DNA of 64,000 nucleotides. Origin: Cupriavidus oxalaticus (GTDB taxonomy: Bacteria > Pseudomonadota > Gammaproteobacteria > Burkholderiales > Burkholderiaceae). Position 1 is the stretch's first letter, and each line of letters begins with the position of its first letter. Positions 9,289 through 17,745 of this stretch are shown here, one piece after another. The notes beneath the pieces are model-generated. The model made no database searches. It was not told the DNA's origin and worked only from the letters and a program-made list of their open reading frames with translations. Location of the stretch: positions 186,001-250,000 of the forward strand of contig NZ_CP038635.1 in NCBI RefSeq assembly GCF_004768545.1. The letters run 5' to 3'. The translations under genes and the position numbers were made by a program.

Positions 9289-10614
9289 GTGGCGGCGAAA
9301 GAGCGGCAGGAACGGGCAGGGCGGCAGCCGGCAGCGGCGGCAGCGAAGGAAGCGGAAAGCGAAACAGCCAAGACCAACGGCAACGGCGATTCGCTGGCCG
9401 AGCGCGGCGCGCAGGTGCGTCCGCGCAAGCCGGTGCGCCAGGACGCCAAGGCGCCCGACAGGCCCGCGCATGAAGCCTATGCCGTGCGCGCACTGGTGCT
9501 GCAGGGCGGTGGCGCGCTCGGTGCCTACCAGGCCGGCGTGTACCAGGGCCTGGCCGAAGGCGGGATCTACCCGAACTGGGTCGCCGGTATTTCCATCGGC
9601 GCGCTCAATGCCGCGGTGATTGCCGGCAATCCGCCCGAGCGCCGCATCGAACAGCTGCGCGCGTTCTGGGAACACATCTGCGCGCAGCCGTGGCTGCCCA
9701 GCCTGTCGCCCACCTGGCTGACCGACGGCGCCGAGAGCTGGCCCGAGCCGCTGCGCGTCTGGTTCGACGGCCTGCATGCCACGCGCGCCATGGTCGAAGG
9801 CCAGCGCGGCTTCTTCCAGCCGCGCAGCTGGGTGGAGCTGATGATGCGCTATGCCGAACCCGGCCGCGCCAGTTTCTACGACACCTCGCCGCTGAAGGCC
9901 ACGCTGGAGCGCTTCGCTGACTTCGACCTGATCAACCATCGCCCCGAGCTGATGCGGGTCTCGGTGGGCGCGGTCAATGTGCGCACGGGCAATTTCGCCT
10001 ATTTCGACAACACCCGCGACAAGCTCTGCCCCGAGCATTTCATGGCCTCGGGTGCGCTGCCGCCGGGTTTCCCGGCGGTGGAGATCGACGGCGAGTACTA
10101 CTGGGACGGCGGTCTCGTGTCCAACACCCCGCTGGCCGAGGTGCTGACCGCGCAGCCGCGGCGCGACGCGCTGATCTTCCAGGTCGACCTGTGGAGCGCG
10201 CGCGGCAAGCTGCCGCATGACCTGATCGATGTTGCCGAGCGCGAGAAGGAGATCCGCTATTCCAGCCGCACCCGCGCCATTACGGACTACATGCGCGAGC
10301 AGCAGAACATGCGCCGCATGCTCAACGAGGTGATGGCGCTGGTGCCGCAATCCAAGCGCAACAGCGAGTGGTACCGCCGCGCCGCCGAACAGGCCTGCGA
10401 CGCGCGCCGTAACGTGATCCAGCTGATCTACCGCGACAAATCGTTTGAGAACATGGCCAAGGACTACCAGTTCGGCCTGCTGACCATGAACGAGCACTGG
10501 ACCAGCGGCCTGGACGATATCCGCCAGACGCTGCGCCATCCGCACTGGCTGGCGATGCCCAGCCGCGAGCACCCGTTCGTCACGCACGACGTGCATCGCG
10601 GGAATGGTGGCTGA
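9289..10614 (+). CDS. Patatin-like phospholipase with DUF3734-type C-terminus
   Basis: Lipid acyl hydrolase of 441 residues. The patatin oxyanion loop GGGALGAYQAG, nucleophile Ser102 in GISIG and Asp273 in the DGG motif form the Ser-Asp dyad. The Lys/Arg/Ala-rich first 60 residues look disordered. I chose GTG 9289 because AGGGGG sits six bases upstream; ATG 9229 would add 20 residues. The C-terminal third (RTRAITDYMREQQNMRRML) is the extension common to proteobacterial patatin-like phospholipases. Substrate unknown; some relatives act on membrane phospholipid or PHB granules. Confidence 0.85.
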   Translation: MAAKERQERAGRQPAAAAAKEAESETAKTNGNGDSLAERGAQVRPRKPVRQDAKAPDRPAHEAYAVRALVLQGGGALGAYQAGVYQGLAEGGIYPNWVAGISIGALNAAVIAGNPPERRIEQLRAFWEHICAQPWLPSLSPTWLTDGAESWPEPLRVWFDGLHATRAMVEGQRGFFQPRSWVELMMRYAEPGRASFYDTSPLKATLERFADFDLINHRPELMRVSVGAVNVRTGNFAYFDNTRDKLCPEHFMASGALPPGFPAVEIDGEYYWDGGLVSNTPLAEVLTAQPRRDALIFQVDLWSARGKLPHDLIDVAEREKEIRYSSRTRAITDYMREQQNMRRMLNEVMALVPQSKRNSEWYRRAAEQACDARRNVIQLIYRDKSFENMAKDYQFGLLTMNEHWTSGLDDIRQTLRHPHWLAMPSREHPFVTHDVHRGNGG

Positions 10615-10662
10615 GGCGGCTGAGGTGGCTGAGCCGGGCGGCCAGCCGTCTGCACCGGGGCG

Positions 10663-11472
<810 letters not shown>

Positions 11473-11570
11473 GGGCGCTCCATCGGTATGACCTGCAAGA
11501 TCAGGGAATGGGCGCCCCGCCTGGGCCGGAAACAATGCGGGCTGTGTCGTGGGGCGCGCTGCCCCTATGG

Positions 11571-12437
11571 TCAGGCCGGCAGGGCCGCCAGGTCAATGGT
11601 GCCTTCGAACACCGTGGTCGCCGGGCCGGTCATGCGCACCGGTTCGGTGCCGCCGTCCCAGGCAATGGTCAGGTCGCCGCCATGCGTATGCACCTTGACC
11701 GGCGAGTCCAGCAGGCCGCGCCGGATGCCGGCGACCACCGCTGCGCAGGCGCCGGTGCCGCAGGCCAGCGTCTCGCCGGCGCCGCGCTCGTAGACGCGCA
11801 GGCGAATGGTGTTGCGGTCCTGCACCTGCATGAAGCCGGCATTGACGCGGTTGGGGAAGGTGGCGTGCTGCTCGATCACCGGCCCGTCCTGCAGCACGGG
11901 GAAGTCCTCGACGTCGTCCACCACCTGCACCGCATGCGGGTTGCCCATCGACACCGCCGAGATCCACGCGGTGCGGCCGTTGACCTCCAGGCCGTAGACC
12001 GTATCCACGCCTTCAGCCCGGGTCGGCAGCCCCTCGGCACGGAACGGCACCTGGGCCGGTTCCAGCTCGGGCGCGCCCATGTCCACGGTGACCTGGCCGT
12101 CGTCCTGCAGCGTCAGCGTGATCACGCCCTTCATCACCTCCACGCGCACCGAGCGCTTGTCGGTCATGCCCTTGTCGCTGACAAAACGCACGAAGCAGCG
12201 CGCGCCGTTGCCGCAGTGCTCGACCTCGCTGCCGTCGGCATTGAAGATGCGATAGCGGAAGTCGACATCGCCGCGCGACGGTTTTTCGACCACCAGCATC
12301 TGGTCGGCGCCCACGCCGAAATGCCGGCTGGCGAGCGCGCGCCATTGCGCGGGCGTCAGGTCGATCTGCTGGTGGATGCCGTCGAGCACGACAAAGTCGT
12401 TGCCGGCGCCATGCATCTTGGTGAACTGGAGTTTCAT
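11571..12437 (-). CDS. dapF: Diaminopimelate epimerase
   Basis: Converts LL- to meso-diaminopimelate for lysine and peptidoglycan. The 288-residue protein has both active-site cysteines, Cys75 in EHCGNGARC and Cys226 in LACGTGAC, and the [11 protein letters not shown]-terminus of DapF. The start [10 protein letters not shown] is the family's usual one. It lies downstream of two lipid A acyltransferase genes on the same strand, 53 bases after the first of them ends, so an envelope-building transcript is plausible. Confidence 0.95.
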   Translation of the reverse strand: MKLQFTKMHGAGNDFVVLDGIHQQIDLTPAQWRALASRHFGVGADQMLVVEKPSRGDVDFRYRIFNADGSEVEHCGNGARCFVRFVSDKGMTDKRSVRVEVMKGVITLTLQDDGQVTVDMGAPELEPAQVPFRAEGLPTRAEGVDTVYGLEVNGRTAWISAVSMGNPHAVQVVDDVEDFPVLQDGPVIEQHATFPNRVNAGFMQVQDRNTIRLRVYERGAGETLACGTGACAAVVAGIRRGLLDSPVKVHTHGGDLTIAWDGGTEPVRMTGPATTVFEGTIDLAALPA

Positions 12438-12490
12438 GGTGGGGATTGTAGCCGCGGCTCGCGCAAGTTGCTGCCGCCCTCGGCGGACGC

Positions 12491-13384
12491 TCAATAGATC
12501 TCGGGTTCGCCCAGCAGGCGGTGCTTGAAGCGCTTGTGCACCCAGTAATACTCAGGCACGCGCGGGCGGATGCAGTCCTCGAAGAAGGCATTCATGCGGC
12601 GCGTGTCGTCGGTGACGCTTTCGCCGGGGTAGTTGTCCCAGGCAGGCAGGATGCGCAGCACGTAGCCCTGGTAGTCGGGCAGCATCTCGGTGTAGATCGG
12701 CACAACCTTGGCGCCGGTCAGGCGCGCCAGCCGCGACACCGATGTCAGCGTCAGCGCCTGCACGCCGAAGAACGGCACGAATTCCGAATCGCGTTCGCCG
12801 AAGTCCATGTCGGCGATCAGCTGCAGCGCTTCGCCCTTCTTCAGGCAGCGCAGGATGTCGCGTGCGCTGTCGTTGCGCGAAATCATGTTGGCGCCGAAGC
12901 GGCCGCGCGCGTGCTTGAGGAAGCCATCGAACAAATCATTCTTCTGCCTGGTGTACAGCGATGCGCCGGAACGCCCCACATGCTCGCGCAGGTGGATGGT
13001 CAGCCGGATCGCACCGGCCTCCACGCCCGACAGGTGCAGCGTGACCAGGATATGCGGCGTGCCGTCCAGCGACACCAGGTCGGCCTGGTCGTCGATCTGC
13101 ACCCAGCGGCGCATCTGCGCCTCGCTGCCGGTCCAGAAGATGCCGCGCTCGGCAAAGCTGCGGAACACGGTGCGGAAGCTCTGGCGCGACAATTCGTCGA
13201 TCTCGGCCTCGGTCTTGTCCGGGAAGCACAGGCGCAGGTTGGCCTGCACCACGCGGCGGCGTGCGCTGGGAATCAGGTAGAGCAGGCTGCCCAGCGCTTC
13301 GCCGAAGCGGGCAACGAACGGATATGGAAGTTTGCCCAGCACCGTGAGCAGGCCGATGCCGAGCCAGGTGAACACGCGGCTCAT
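12491..13384 (-). CDS. LpxL/HtrB-family lipid A acyltransferase
   Basis: Late acyltransferase of lipid A synthesis, 297 residues. An N-terminal membrane anchor ([19 protein letters not shown]) precedes the HX4E catalytic motif HLSGVE (His117, Glu122). The later segment GDRDSEF-like ([13 protein letters not shown]) fits the family's acceptor region. It overlaps the next upstream acyltransferase by four bases (ATGA), implying translational coupling. Which secondary acyl chain it adds cannot be decided from sequence. Confidence 0.88.
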   Translation of the reverse strand: MSRVFTWLGIGLLTVLGKLPYPFVARFGEALGSLLYLIPSARRRVVQANLRLCFPDKTEAEIDELSRQSFRTVFRSFAERGIFWTGSEAQMRRWVQIDDQADLVSLDGTPHILVTLHLSGVEAGAIRLTIHLREHVGRSGASLYTRQKNDLFDGFLKHARGRFGANMISRNDSARDILRCLKKGEALQLIADMDFGERDSEFVPFFGVQALTLTSVSRLARLTGAKVVPIYTEMLPDYQGYVLRILPAWDNYPGESVTDDTRRMNAFFEDCIRPRVPEYYWVHKRFKHRLLGEPEIY

Positions 13385-14262
13385 GAAATCGATTGGTCAG
13401 TGGTCGGCTCGGTGCTGCGGCTGGGGGCGGCGGCGGGCCCCTTGTAGCGGCTGTATCCCCACAGGTACTGGGTGGGACACTGCCTCACCAGGATCTCGAC
13501 GGCCTGGTTGATCACCGCGGCCGCTTCGGCCGGGTCGTCCGGCAGCATGCCGCCCTCATTGAGCACATGCAGGTGGGCGCGATAGCCCGCGCCTTTCGGC
13601 AGCCGTTCCGCAAAGACCGCGACCACCGGCGCGCCGGTCAGCTGCTGCAGCCGGTGCACCAGCGCCATGGTGTAGGCCGGCTTGCCGAAGAACGGCGCCC
13701 AGTTACCCTCGCCGCCGCTGGGTACCTGGTCCGGCAGGATCCCCACCGCCTGGCCGCGCTTGAGCGCCTTGACCAGCATGCGCACGCCGCGCGGCGTGGC
13801 GGGCGCCATGTGCATATTGGGCCGGGTGCGCATCTTTTCGATCCAGTCGCGCAGCCAGGGCTGGTGTGGCGGCTTGAACAGCGCGGTGACCGGGCGCACC
13901 AGCGCGTGGGACTGCGGCAGCACTTCAAAGCAACCCAGATGCGGCGTCAGGATGATGAGGCCCTTGCCTCGGGCCTGCAGCTTTTCCAGTTCCGGCCACA
14001 TGTAGTCGTCGAAGCCAAGCAGCCGTGCGCCGATCTTCTTGCGGCTCCAGAAATAGGGCATCTCGATCATCATGCGACCGGCCGAGCGGGCGGCTTCATC
14101 GATCATCGCCTGCGTGGCGTCGGGAAACGCCAGGCGGAAATTTTCATTCAGGCGCTGGCCGTAGCGGCCGGGCAGCCGTGCTGCCAGCAGTCCGAGCGCG
14201 CCGCCTGCGGCCTGCAGCAAGCGCAGTGGGAAACGGGAGATCAGCCAGAAAAGAAAGGTCAT
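13381..14262 (-). CDS. Second LpxL/LpxM-family lipid A acyltransferase
   Basis: First gene of the acyltransferase pair, 293 residues, with an N-terminal hydrophobic anchor (LFWLISRFPLRLLQAAGG) and the catalytic HX4E motif HLGCFE (His108, Glu113). QVPSGGEGNWAPFFGKPAY matches the second conserved block. Tandem paralogues coupled by an ATGA overlap suggest that each adds one of the two secondary acyl chains. The Kdo hydroxylase gene 2.3 kb away acts on the same molecule. Divergent from metK. Confidence 0.88.
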   Translation of the reverse strand: MTFLFWLISRFPLRLLQAAGGALGLLAARLPGRYGQRLNENFRLAFPDATQAMIDEAARSAGRMMIEMPYFWSRKKIGARLLGFDDYMWPELEKLQARGKGLIILTPHLGCFEVLPQSHALVRPVTALFKPPHQPWLRDWIEKMRTRPNMHMAPATPRGVRMLVKALKRGQAVGILPDQVPSGGEGNWAPFFGKPAYTMALVHRLQQLTGAPVVAVFAERLPKGAGYRAHLHVLNEGGMLPDDPAEAAAVINQAVEILVRQCPTQYLWGYSRYKGPAAAPSRSTEPTTDQSIS

Positions 14263-14410
14263 CGGGCGTGGATTGCAGTCCGGGCTGCAAACAGGTCAAA
14301 TCCGGCGCATTTTTTCCCCGGCGCGGAATTCAGTTCCACGCCGGCTTGCCGTAAATCCGGGCAAACGGCATGCCGTGGCGGCAGCGTGTTGCGTCGGCGC
14401 CTTTGGCGCG

Positions 14411-14439
14411 CTGCAACGAGCCCGGCAGGCGCGTATAAT
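14411..14439 (+). promoter_or_regulatory. Probable metK promoter
   Basis: A perfect TATAAT (14434-14439) is preceded by CTGCAA (14411-14416) at a 17-base spacing. The implied transcript starts near 14446, leaving about 128 bases of leader before the metK GTG. Confidence 0.55.
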
Positions 14440-14446
14440 AGCGTGT

Positions 14447-14573
14447 ATCGCCGAGTTAACTGACAACTTGCGGGGCGATGCAGCTCAAACCGGGCTGTTT
14501 TAAATACCGCTAAAGCGTCGCCGCCATGAACCCGACCGGGTGGCACGCAATAGCCAACCTGGAGAATAAGTTC
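14447..14573 (+). promoter_or_regulatory. Structured metK leader, possible RNA switch
   Basis: The leader contains two mutually exclusive stems. GGCGAT (14474-14479) can pair upstream with ATCGCC (14447-14452), enclosing GAGTT/AACTT. Alternatively GGCGATGC (14474-14481) can pair downstream with GCGTCGCC (14515-14522). A further hairpin (GCCA-ACCC/GGGT-TGGC, 14523-14544) precedes the GGAG ribosome-binding site at 14561-14564. I could not match it confidently to SAM-I, SAM-II, SAM/SAH or SAH riboswitch consensus. Confidence 0.35.
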
Positions 14574-15737
14574 GTGGCAAACGACTTCCTTTTTACTTCG
14601 GAATCGGTTTCCGAAGGCCATCCCGACAAGGTCGCCGACCAGATTTCCGACGCCGTCCTCGACGCCATCCTGGCGCAGGACAAGTATGCGCGTGTGGCCG
14701 CCGAGACGCTTTGCAACACCGGCCTGGTGGTGCTGGCAGGGGAAATCACCACGACCGCCAACGTCGACTACATCCAGATCGCGCGCGACACGATCAAGCG
14801 CATCGGCTACGACAACACCGAATATGGCATCGACTACAAGGGCTGCGCCGTGCTGGTGGCCTATGACAAGCAGTCGCCGGACATCGCCCAGGGCGTGGAC
14901 CGCGCCTCGGACGACTACCTGAACCAGGGGGCCGGCGACCAGGGCCTGATGTTCGGCTACGCCTGCGATGAGACGCCGGAGCTGATGCCGTTCCCGATTT
15001 ACTACGCGCACCGCCTGGTCGAGCGCCAGTCGCTGCTGCGCCGTGACGGCCGCCTGCCCTGGCTGCGTCCGGACGCCAAGTCGCAGGTGACGGTGCGTTA
15101 TGTCGACGGCAAGCCGCACAGCGTCGATACCGTAGTGCTGTCGACGCAGCATTCGCCGGATATTACGCAGGCGCAGATCCGAGAAGCCGTGATCGAAGAG
15201 ATCATCAAGCCGGTGCTGCCGGCCGAGATGCTGAAAGAAACCACGTATCTGGTGAACCCGACCGGGCGTTTCGTGATCGGCGGCCCGCAGGGCGACTGCG
15301 GCCTGACCGGGCGCAAGATCATTGTCGATACCTATGGTGGCGCTTCGCCGCACGGTGGCGGTGCGTTTTCGGGCAAGGACCCGTCCAAGGTGGATCGCTC
15401 GGCTGCCTATGCGGCGCGTTATGTGGCCAAGAACGTGGTGGCCTCGGGGCTGGCGCGCCAGTGCCAGGTACAGGTGAGCTATGCCATCGGCGTGGCGCGG
15501 CCGATCAATGTGACGGTGTACACCGAAGGTACCGGCAAGATTCCGGACGCCAAGATTGCGGAACTGGTGCAGGAGCATTTTGACCTGCGGCCGAAGGGTA
15601 TTGTGCAGATGCTGGATCTGCTGCGTCCGATTTATGAGAAGACTGCGGCTTACGGCCACTTTGGGCGTGAAGAGCCGGAGTTCTCTTGGGAGGCTACGGA
15701 TAAGGCGGCTGCCTTGCGCGCTGCTGCTGGACTGTAA
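14574..15737 (+). CDS. metK: S-adenosylmethionine synthetase
   Basis: Makes SAM from methionine and ATP. With the GTG start at 14574 the protein is 387 residues and begins [18 protein letters not shown], the conserved MetK N-terminus. GGAG lies nine bases upstream. An in-frame ATG at 14526 would add 16 residues not typical of MetK and lies inside the structured leader. The [19 protein letters not shown] block is intact. Together with ahcY and metF in this window it covers much of the methyl cycle. Confidence 0.95.
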   Translation: MANDFLFTSESVSEGHPDKVADQISDAVLDAILAQDKYARVAAETLCNTGLVVLAGEITTTANVDYIQIARDTIKRIGYDNTEYGIDYKGCAVLVAYDKQSPDIAQGVDRASDDYLNQGAGDQGLMFGYACDETPELMPFPIYYAHRLVERQSLLRRDGRLPWLRPDAKSQVTVRYVDGKPHSVDTVVLSTQHSPDITQAQIREAVIEEIIKPVLPAEMLKETTYLVNPTGRFVIGGPQGDCGLTGRKIIVDTYGGASPHGGGAFSGKDPSKVDRSAAYAARYVAKNVVASGLARQCQVQVSYAIGVARPINVTVYTEGTGKIPDAKIAELVQEHFDLRPKGIVQMLDLLRPIYEKTAAYGHFGREEPEFSWEATDKAAALRAAAGL

Positions 15738-15787
15738 GTGGGTCTTCGGAGTCCGGATCCTGGACTCCTGCACTTCTGACTTCGGCA

Positions 15788-15826
15788 AGCCCCGCTGGCC
15801 CGCAAGGGACGGTGGGGTTTTTTGTT
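15788..15826 (+). terminator. metK intrinsic terminator
   Basis: Stem CCCCGC/GTGGGG (one G-T pair) with an inner CCC/GGG pairing, followed at once by TTTTTTGTTTTT. It sits 50 bases after the metK stop. Confidence 0.75.
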
Positions 15827-15843
15827 TTTGGTGGTGGGTCGCC

Positions 15844-15877
15844 GTTGATGACATGCTGTCGGCCGTTGAACCGCCTG
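15844..15877 (+). repeat. Left arm of outer inverted repeat
   Basis: A 34-base arm matches the reverse complement of 16355-16388 with a single mismatch. The two arms enclose about 480 bases that contain a second, inner inverted repeat. This belongs to the 802-base gene-free zone 15738-16539, in which I see no believable gene. Confidence 0.85.
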
Positions 15878-15899
15878 GTTCCGCCCTGCTGGGCGGGTC

Positions 15900-15924
15900 A
15901 CTTTTTGTCCGAGCGACAAAAAGT
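15900..15924. repeat. Perfect palindrome ACTTTTTGTC/GACAAAAAGT
   Basis: Ten-base perfect arms around a CGAGC loop, followed by AACCAAAAAACGCG. I recall very similar ACTTTTTGTC...GACAAAAAGTAACC sequences as scattered extragenic elements in proteobacterial genomes, so this is probably one copy of a dispersed repeat. It lies just inside the left outer arm. Confidence 0.7.
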
Positions 15925-16109
15925 AACCAAAAAACGCGTCGCCTGAGCGGCTGGCTATCAATTTGGCGGCGTGGGTGGGTCGGGCGGTGGTGATTTCCGT
16001 TCGATGTGGCTGGTGGCTCAAACCTGCTACGCCAGGTGAGTTTGGGATAGTGGCTGCGTCGACCCACTATTGGACGATCCCCATGCCGGGCGTAGGCCGC
16101 CTGCTGCCG

Positions 16110-16310
16110 GCGTCAACGCGGGGACGCCTACGGCTGCGCTGCGCGCGCTCAGTATCGTAGGTCGGGGGCTTGGGCACGGAGTGCATCGCTGCGCTCGCAC
16201 AGCGCGGTCGTGAAGGACGCCGGGCCCGAAGCCCGGATCAGGACGTGGGCGCAGCCCTGCCACCTTAGGGCCGGCGCGCAGCGCAGCCGTAGGCGTCCCC
16301 GCGTTGACGC
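16110..16310. repeat. Inner inverted repeat, 37-base perfect arms
   Basis: Bases 16110-16146 are the exact reverse complement of 16274-16310 (37 of 37). Similarity continues outward imperfectly through CTGCTG and GGGCGT-GGCC, giving arms of about 60 bases. The 127-base centre contains CGGGCCCG and CGGGC-type dyads but no ORF of note. As RNA or single-stranded DNA it would form a very stable cruciform. Confidence 0.9.
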
Positions 16311-16354
16311 GAGCAGCAGGGGCCACGCCCAGCTCTGGGCTCGTTCAATCATCG

Positions 16355-16388
16355 CAGGCGGTTCAACAGCCGACAGCATGTCATCAAC
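16355..16388 (-). repeat. Right arm of outer inverted repeat
   Basis: Inverted partner of 15844-15877 (33 of 34 bases). It ends about 150 bases before the Kdo hydroxylase start codon, so the repeat zone occupies that gene's promoter region. Confidence 0.85.
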
Positions 16389-16425
16389 AGCGACAGCAGA
16401 CGCTAAAACAGCCAACAGCATGTCA
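16365..16425 (+). repeat. Partial direct duplication inside the right arm
   Basis: The 19 bases 16365-16383 recur at 16407-16425 with one mismatch, a 42-base period. This suggests that the arm sequence itself comes from a tandemly duplicating unit. Confidence 0.7.
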
Positions 16426-16539
16426 CCAGGCCAGAAAGCCCCCGCCCCCTGCGCCCCAATCGCCACCCAAACACCCAGGTAGTAAAATCCCAACCACCAC
16501 AAAATTCCTTCACGGGGGTCCCGTCCCCAGAGGACTGCC

Positions 16540-17484
16540 ATGCCCGCAGCACCAGCCATTTCCAATGCCACCGCGCCGAACCGCTCCGCGTCGGGAGGCA
16601 GCCTCGACCTGATCCGCCCACAGCCCTACACCAACTGGGCCCCCCAGGTCACCCCCGAGGAACGCGCCACCCTTCGCCGCGAGCTGGAGCAGGGCGCGGT
16701 GCTGTATTTCCCCAACCTGAGATTCCACTTCGAACCCGGCGAGGAACGCTTCCTCGACGCCCGTTATTCCGACGGCAAATCCAAGAACATCAACCTCCGC
16801 GCCAACGACACCGCGGTGCGCGGCGCGCAGGGCACCCAGCAGGACCTGTCCGACCTCTACACGCTGATCCGCCGCTATGCCGACAACAGCGAGTCGCTGA
16901 TCCGCACGCTGTTCCCCGAATACATTCCCCACATGACCCGCGCCGGCACCTCGCTGCGTCCCAGCGAGATCGCCGGCCGCCCGGTCAGCTGGCGCAAGGA
17001 CGACACCCGCCTGCACGTCGATTCCTTCCCCTCCAACCCGATGCTGGGCAAGCGCCTGCTGCGCGTGTTCCATAACATCGACCCGGCCGCGCCGCGCGTG
17101 TGGCGCGTGGGCGAGCCATTCGGTGATTTCGCGCAGAAGTTCGTGCCGAAGACACACGGCATGTGGCCGGGACAGGCGGCGCTGATGAAGCTGCTGCATA
17201 TCACCAAGCGCAAGCGCTCGGAATACGACCACCGCATGCTGCAGCTCCACGACCTGGCCAAGGCCGACCTGGACTACCAGCGCGACGTGCCCCAGCAGGA
17301 ATTCCATTTCCCGCCCGGTTCGACCTGGATTGTCTTCAGCGACCAGTTGCTGCACGCCGCCATGCGCGGGCGCGCGATGATGGAGCAGACCATCTATCTT
17401 GAGCCGCAGGCGATCTCCGACCACACCCACTCGCCCGAGGCCGTGCTGTCGCGCATGCTCGGGCGGCCGATGCTGGTGTCCTGA
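16540..17484 (+). CDS. kdoO: Kdo 3-hydroxylase (Fe(II)/2-oxoglutarate dioxygenase)
   Basis: Hydroxylates the outer Kdo sugar of lipopolysaccharide at C3, producing Ko, as described for KdoO of Burkholderia and Yersinia. Protein of 314 residues with the iron-binding HXD (His159, Asp161 in RLHVDSFP), distal His272 in LLHAAMRGR and a nearby Arg for 2-oxoglutarate. AGAGGA precedes the ATG. It lies near two lipid A acyltransferases, supporting an LPS role. Its promoter region consists of the repeat zone described above. Confidence 0.85.
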   Translation: MPAAPAISNATAPNRSASGGSLDLIRPQPYTNWAPQVTPEERATLRRELEQGAVLYFPNLRFHFEPGEERFLDARYSDGKSKNINLRANDTAVRGAQGTQQDLSDLYTLIRRYADNSESLIRTLFPEYIPHMTRAGTSLRPSEIAGRPVSWRKDDTRLHVDSFPSNPMLGKRLLRVFHNIDPAAPRVWRVGEPFGDFAQKFVPKTHGMWPGQAALMKLLHITKRKRSEYDHRMLQLHDLAKADLDYQRDVPQQEFHFPPGSTWIVFSDQLLHAAMRGRAMMEQTIYLEPQAISDHTHSPEAVLSRMLGRPMLVS

Positions 17485-17745
17485 CCCGCAGGCCAGACGC
17501 GCAGTCGGTTGCAACACCCCGGGGCATCGGGATGGCGCGCCGGCTGCCGCGCGCATCACTTGAAGGCCAGCCAGGGCCATTGATGCCTGTTCCTCCATCG
17601 GCATGACAACCGCCCGCCCGGACCACCAACGCCGGCACGCCGCAACCCTTCACCCCCGCTCAGGCTAGCGCCTACACTGAATTTCACGGCTTGCCATCCG
17701 CTGGCCCGGCTGACTCTCGCCGCCTGCGGACATGCGGGGAGACAG

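Larger units (their letters stand above)
14263..14573. other. Gene-free spacer between the acyltransferase pair and metK
   Basis: Holds the divergent promoters and the metK leader. An imperfect dyad lies at 14318-14344 (CCGGCG/CGCCGG arms with GGAA/TTCC inside) with no T-tract on either strand, so it is not an obvious terminator. No credible ORF. Confidence 0.6.

Noticed and set aside
14447..14573. Naming the metK leader a SAM-II riboswitch
   Set aside because: GCTAAAGC and a preceding hairpin fit, but the loop pseudoknot required for SAM-II could not be found convincingly.
15844..16425. Complete insertion sequence between the outer arms
   Set aside because: No transposase reading frame in the interior and no visible target duplication at the ends.
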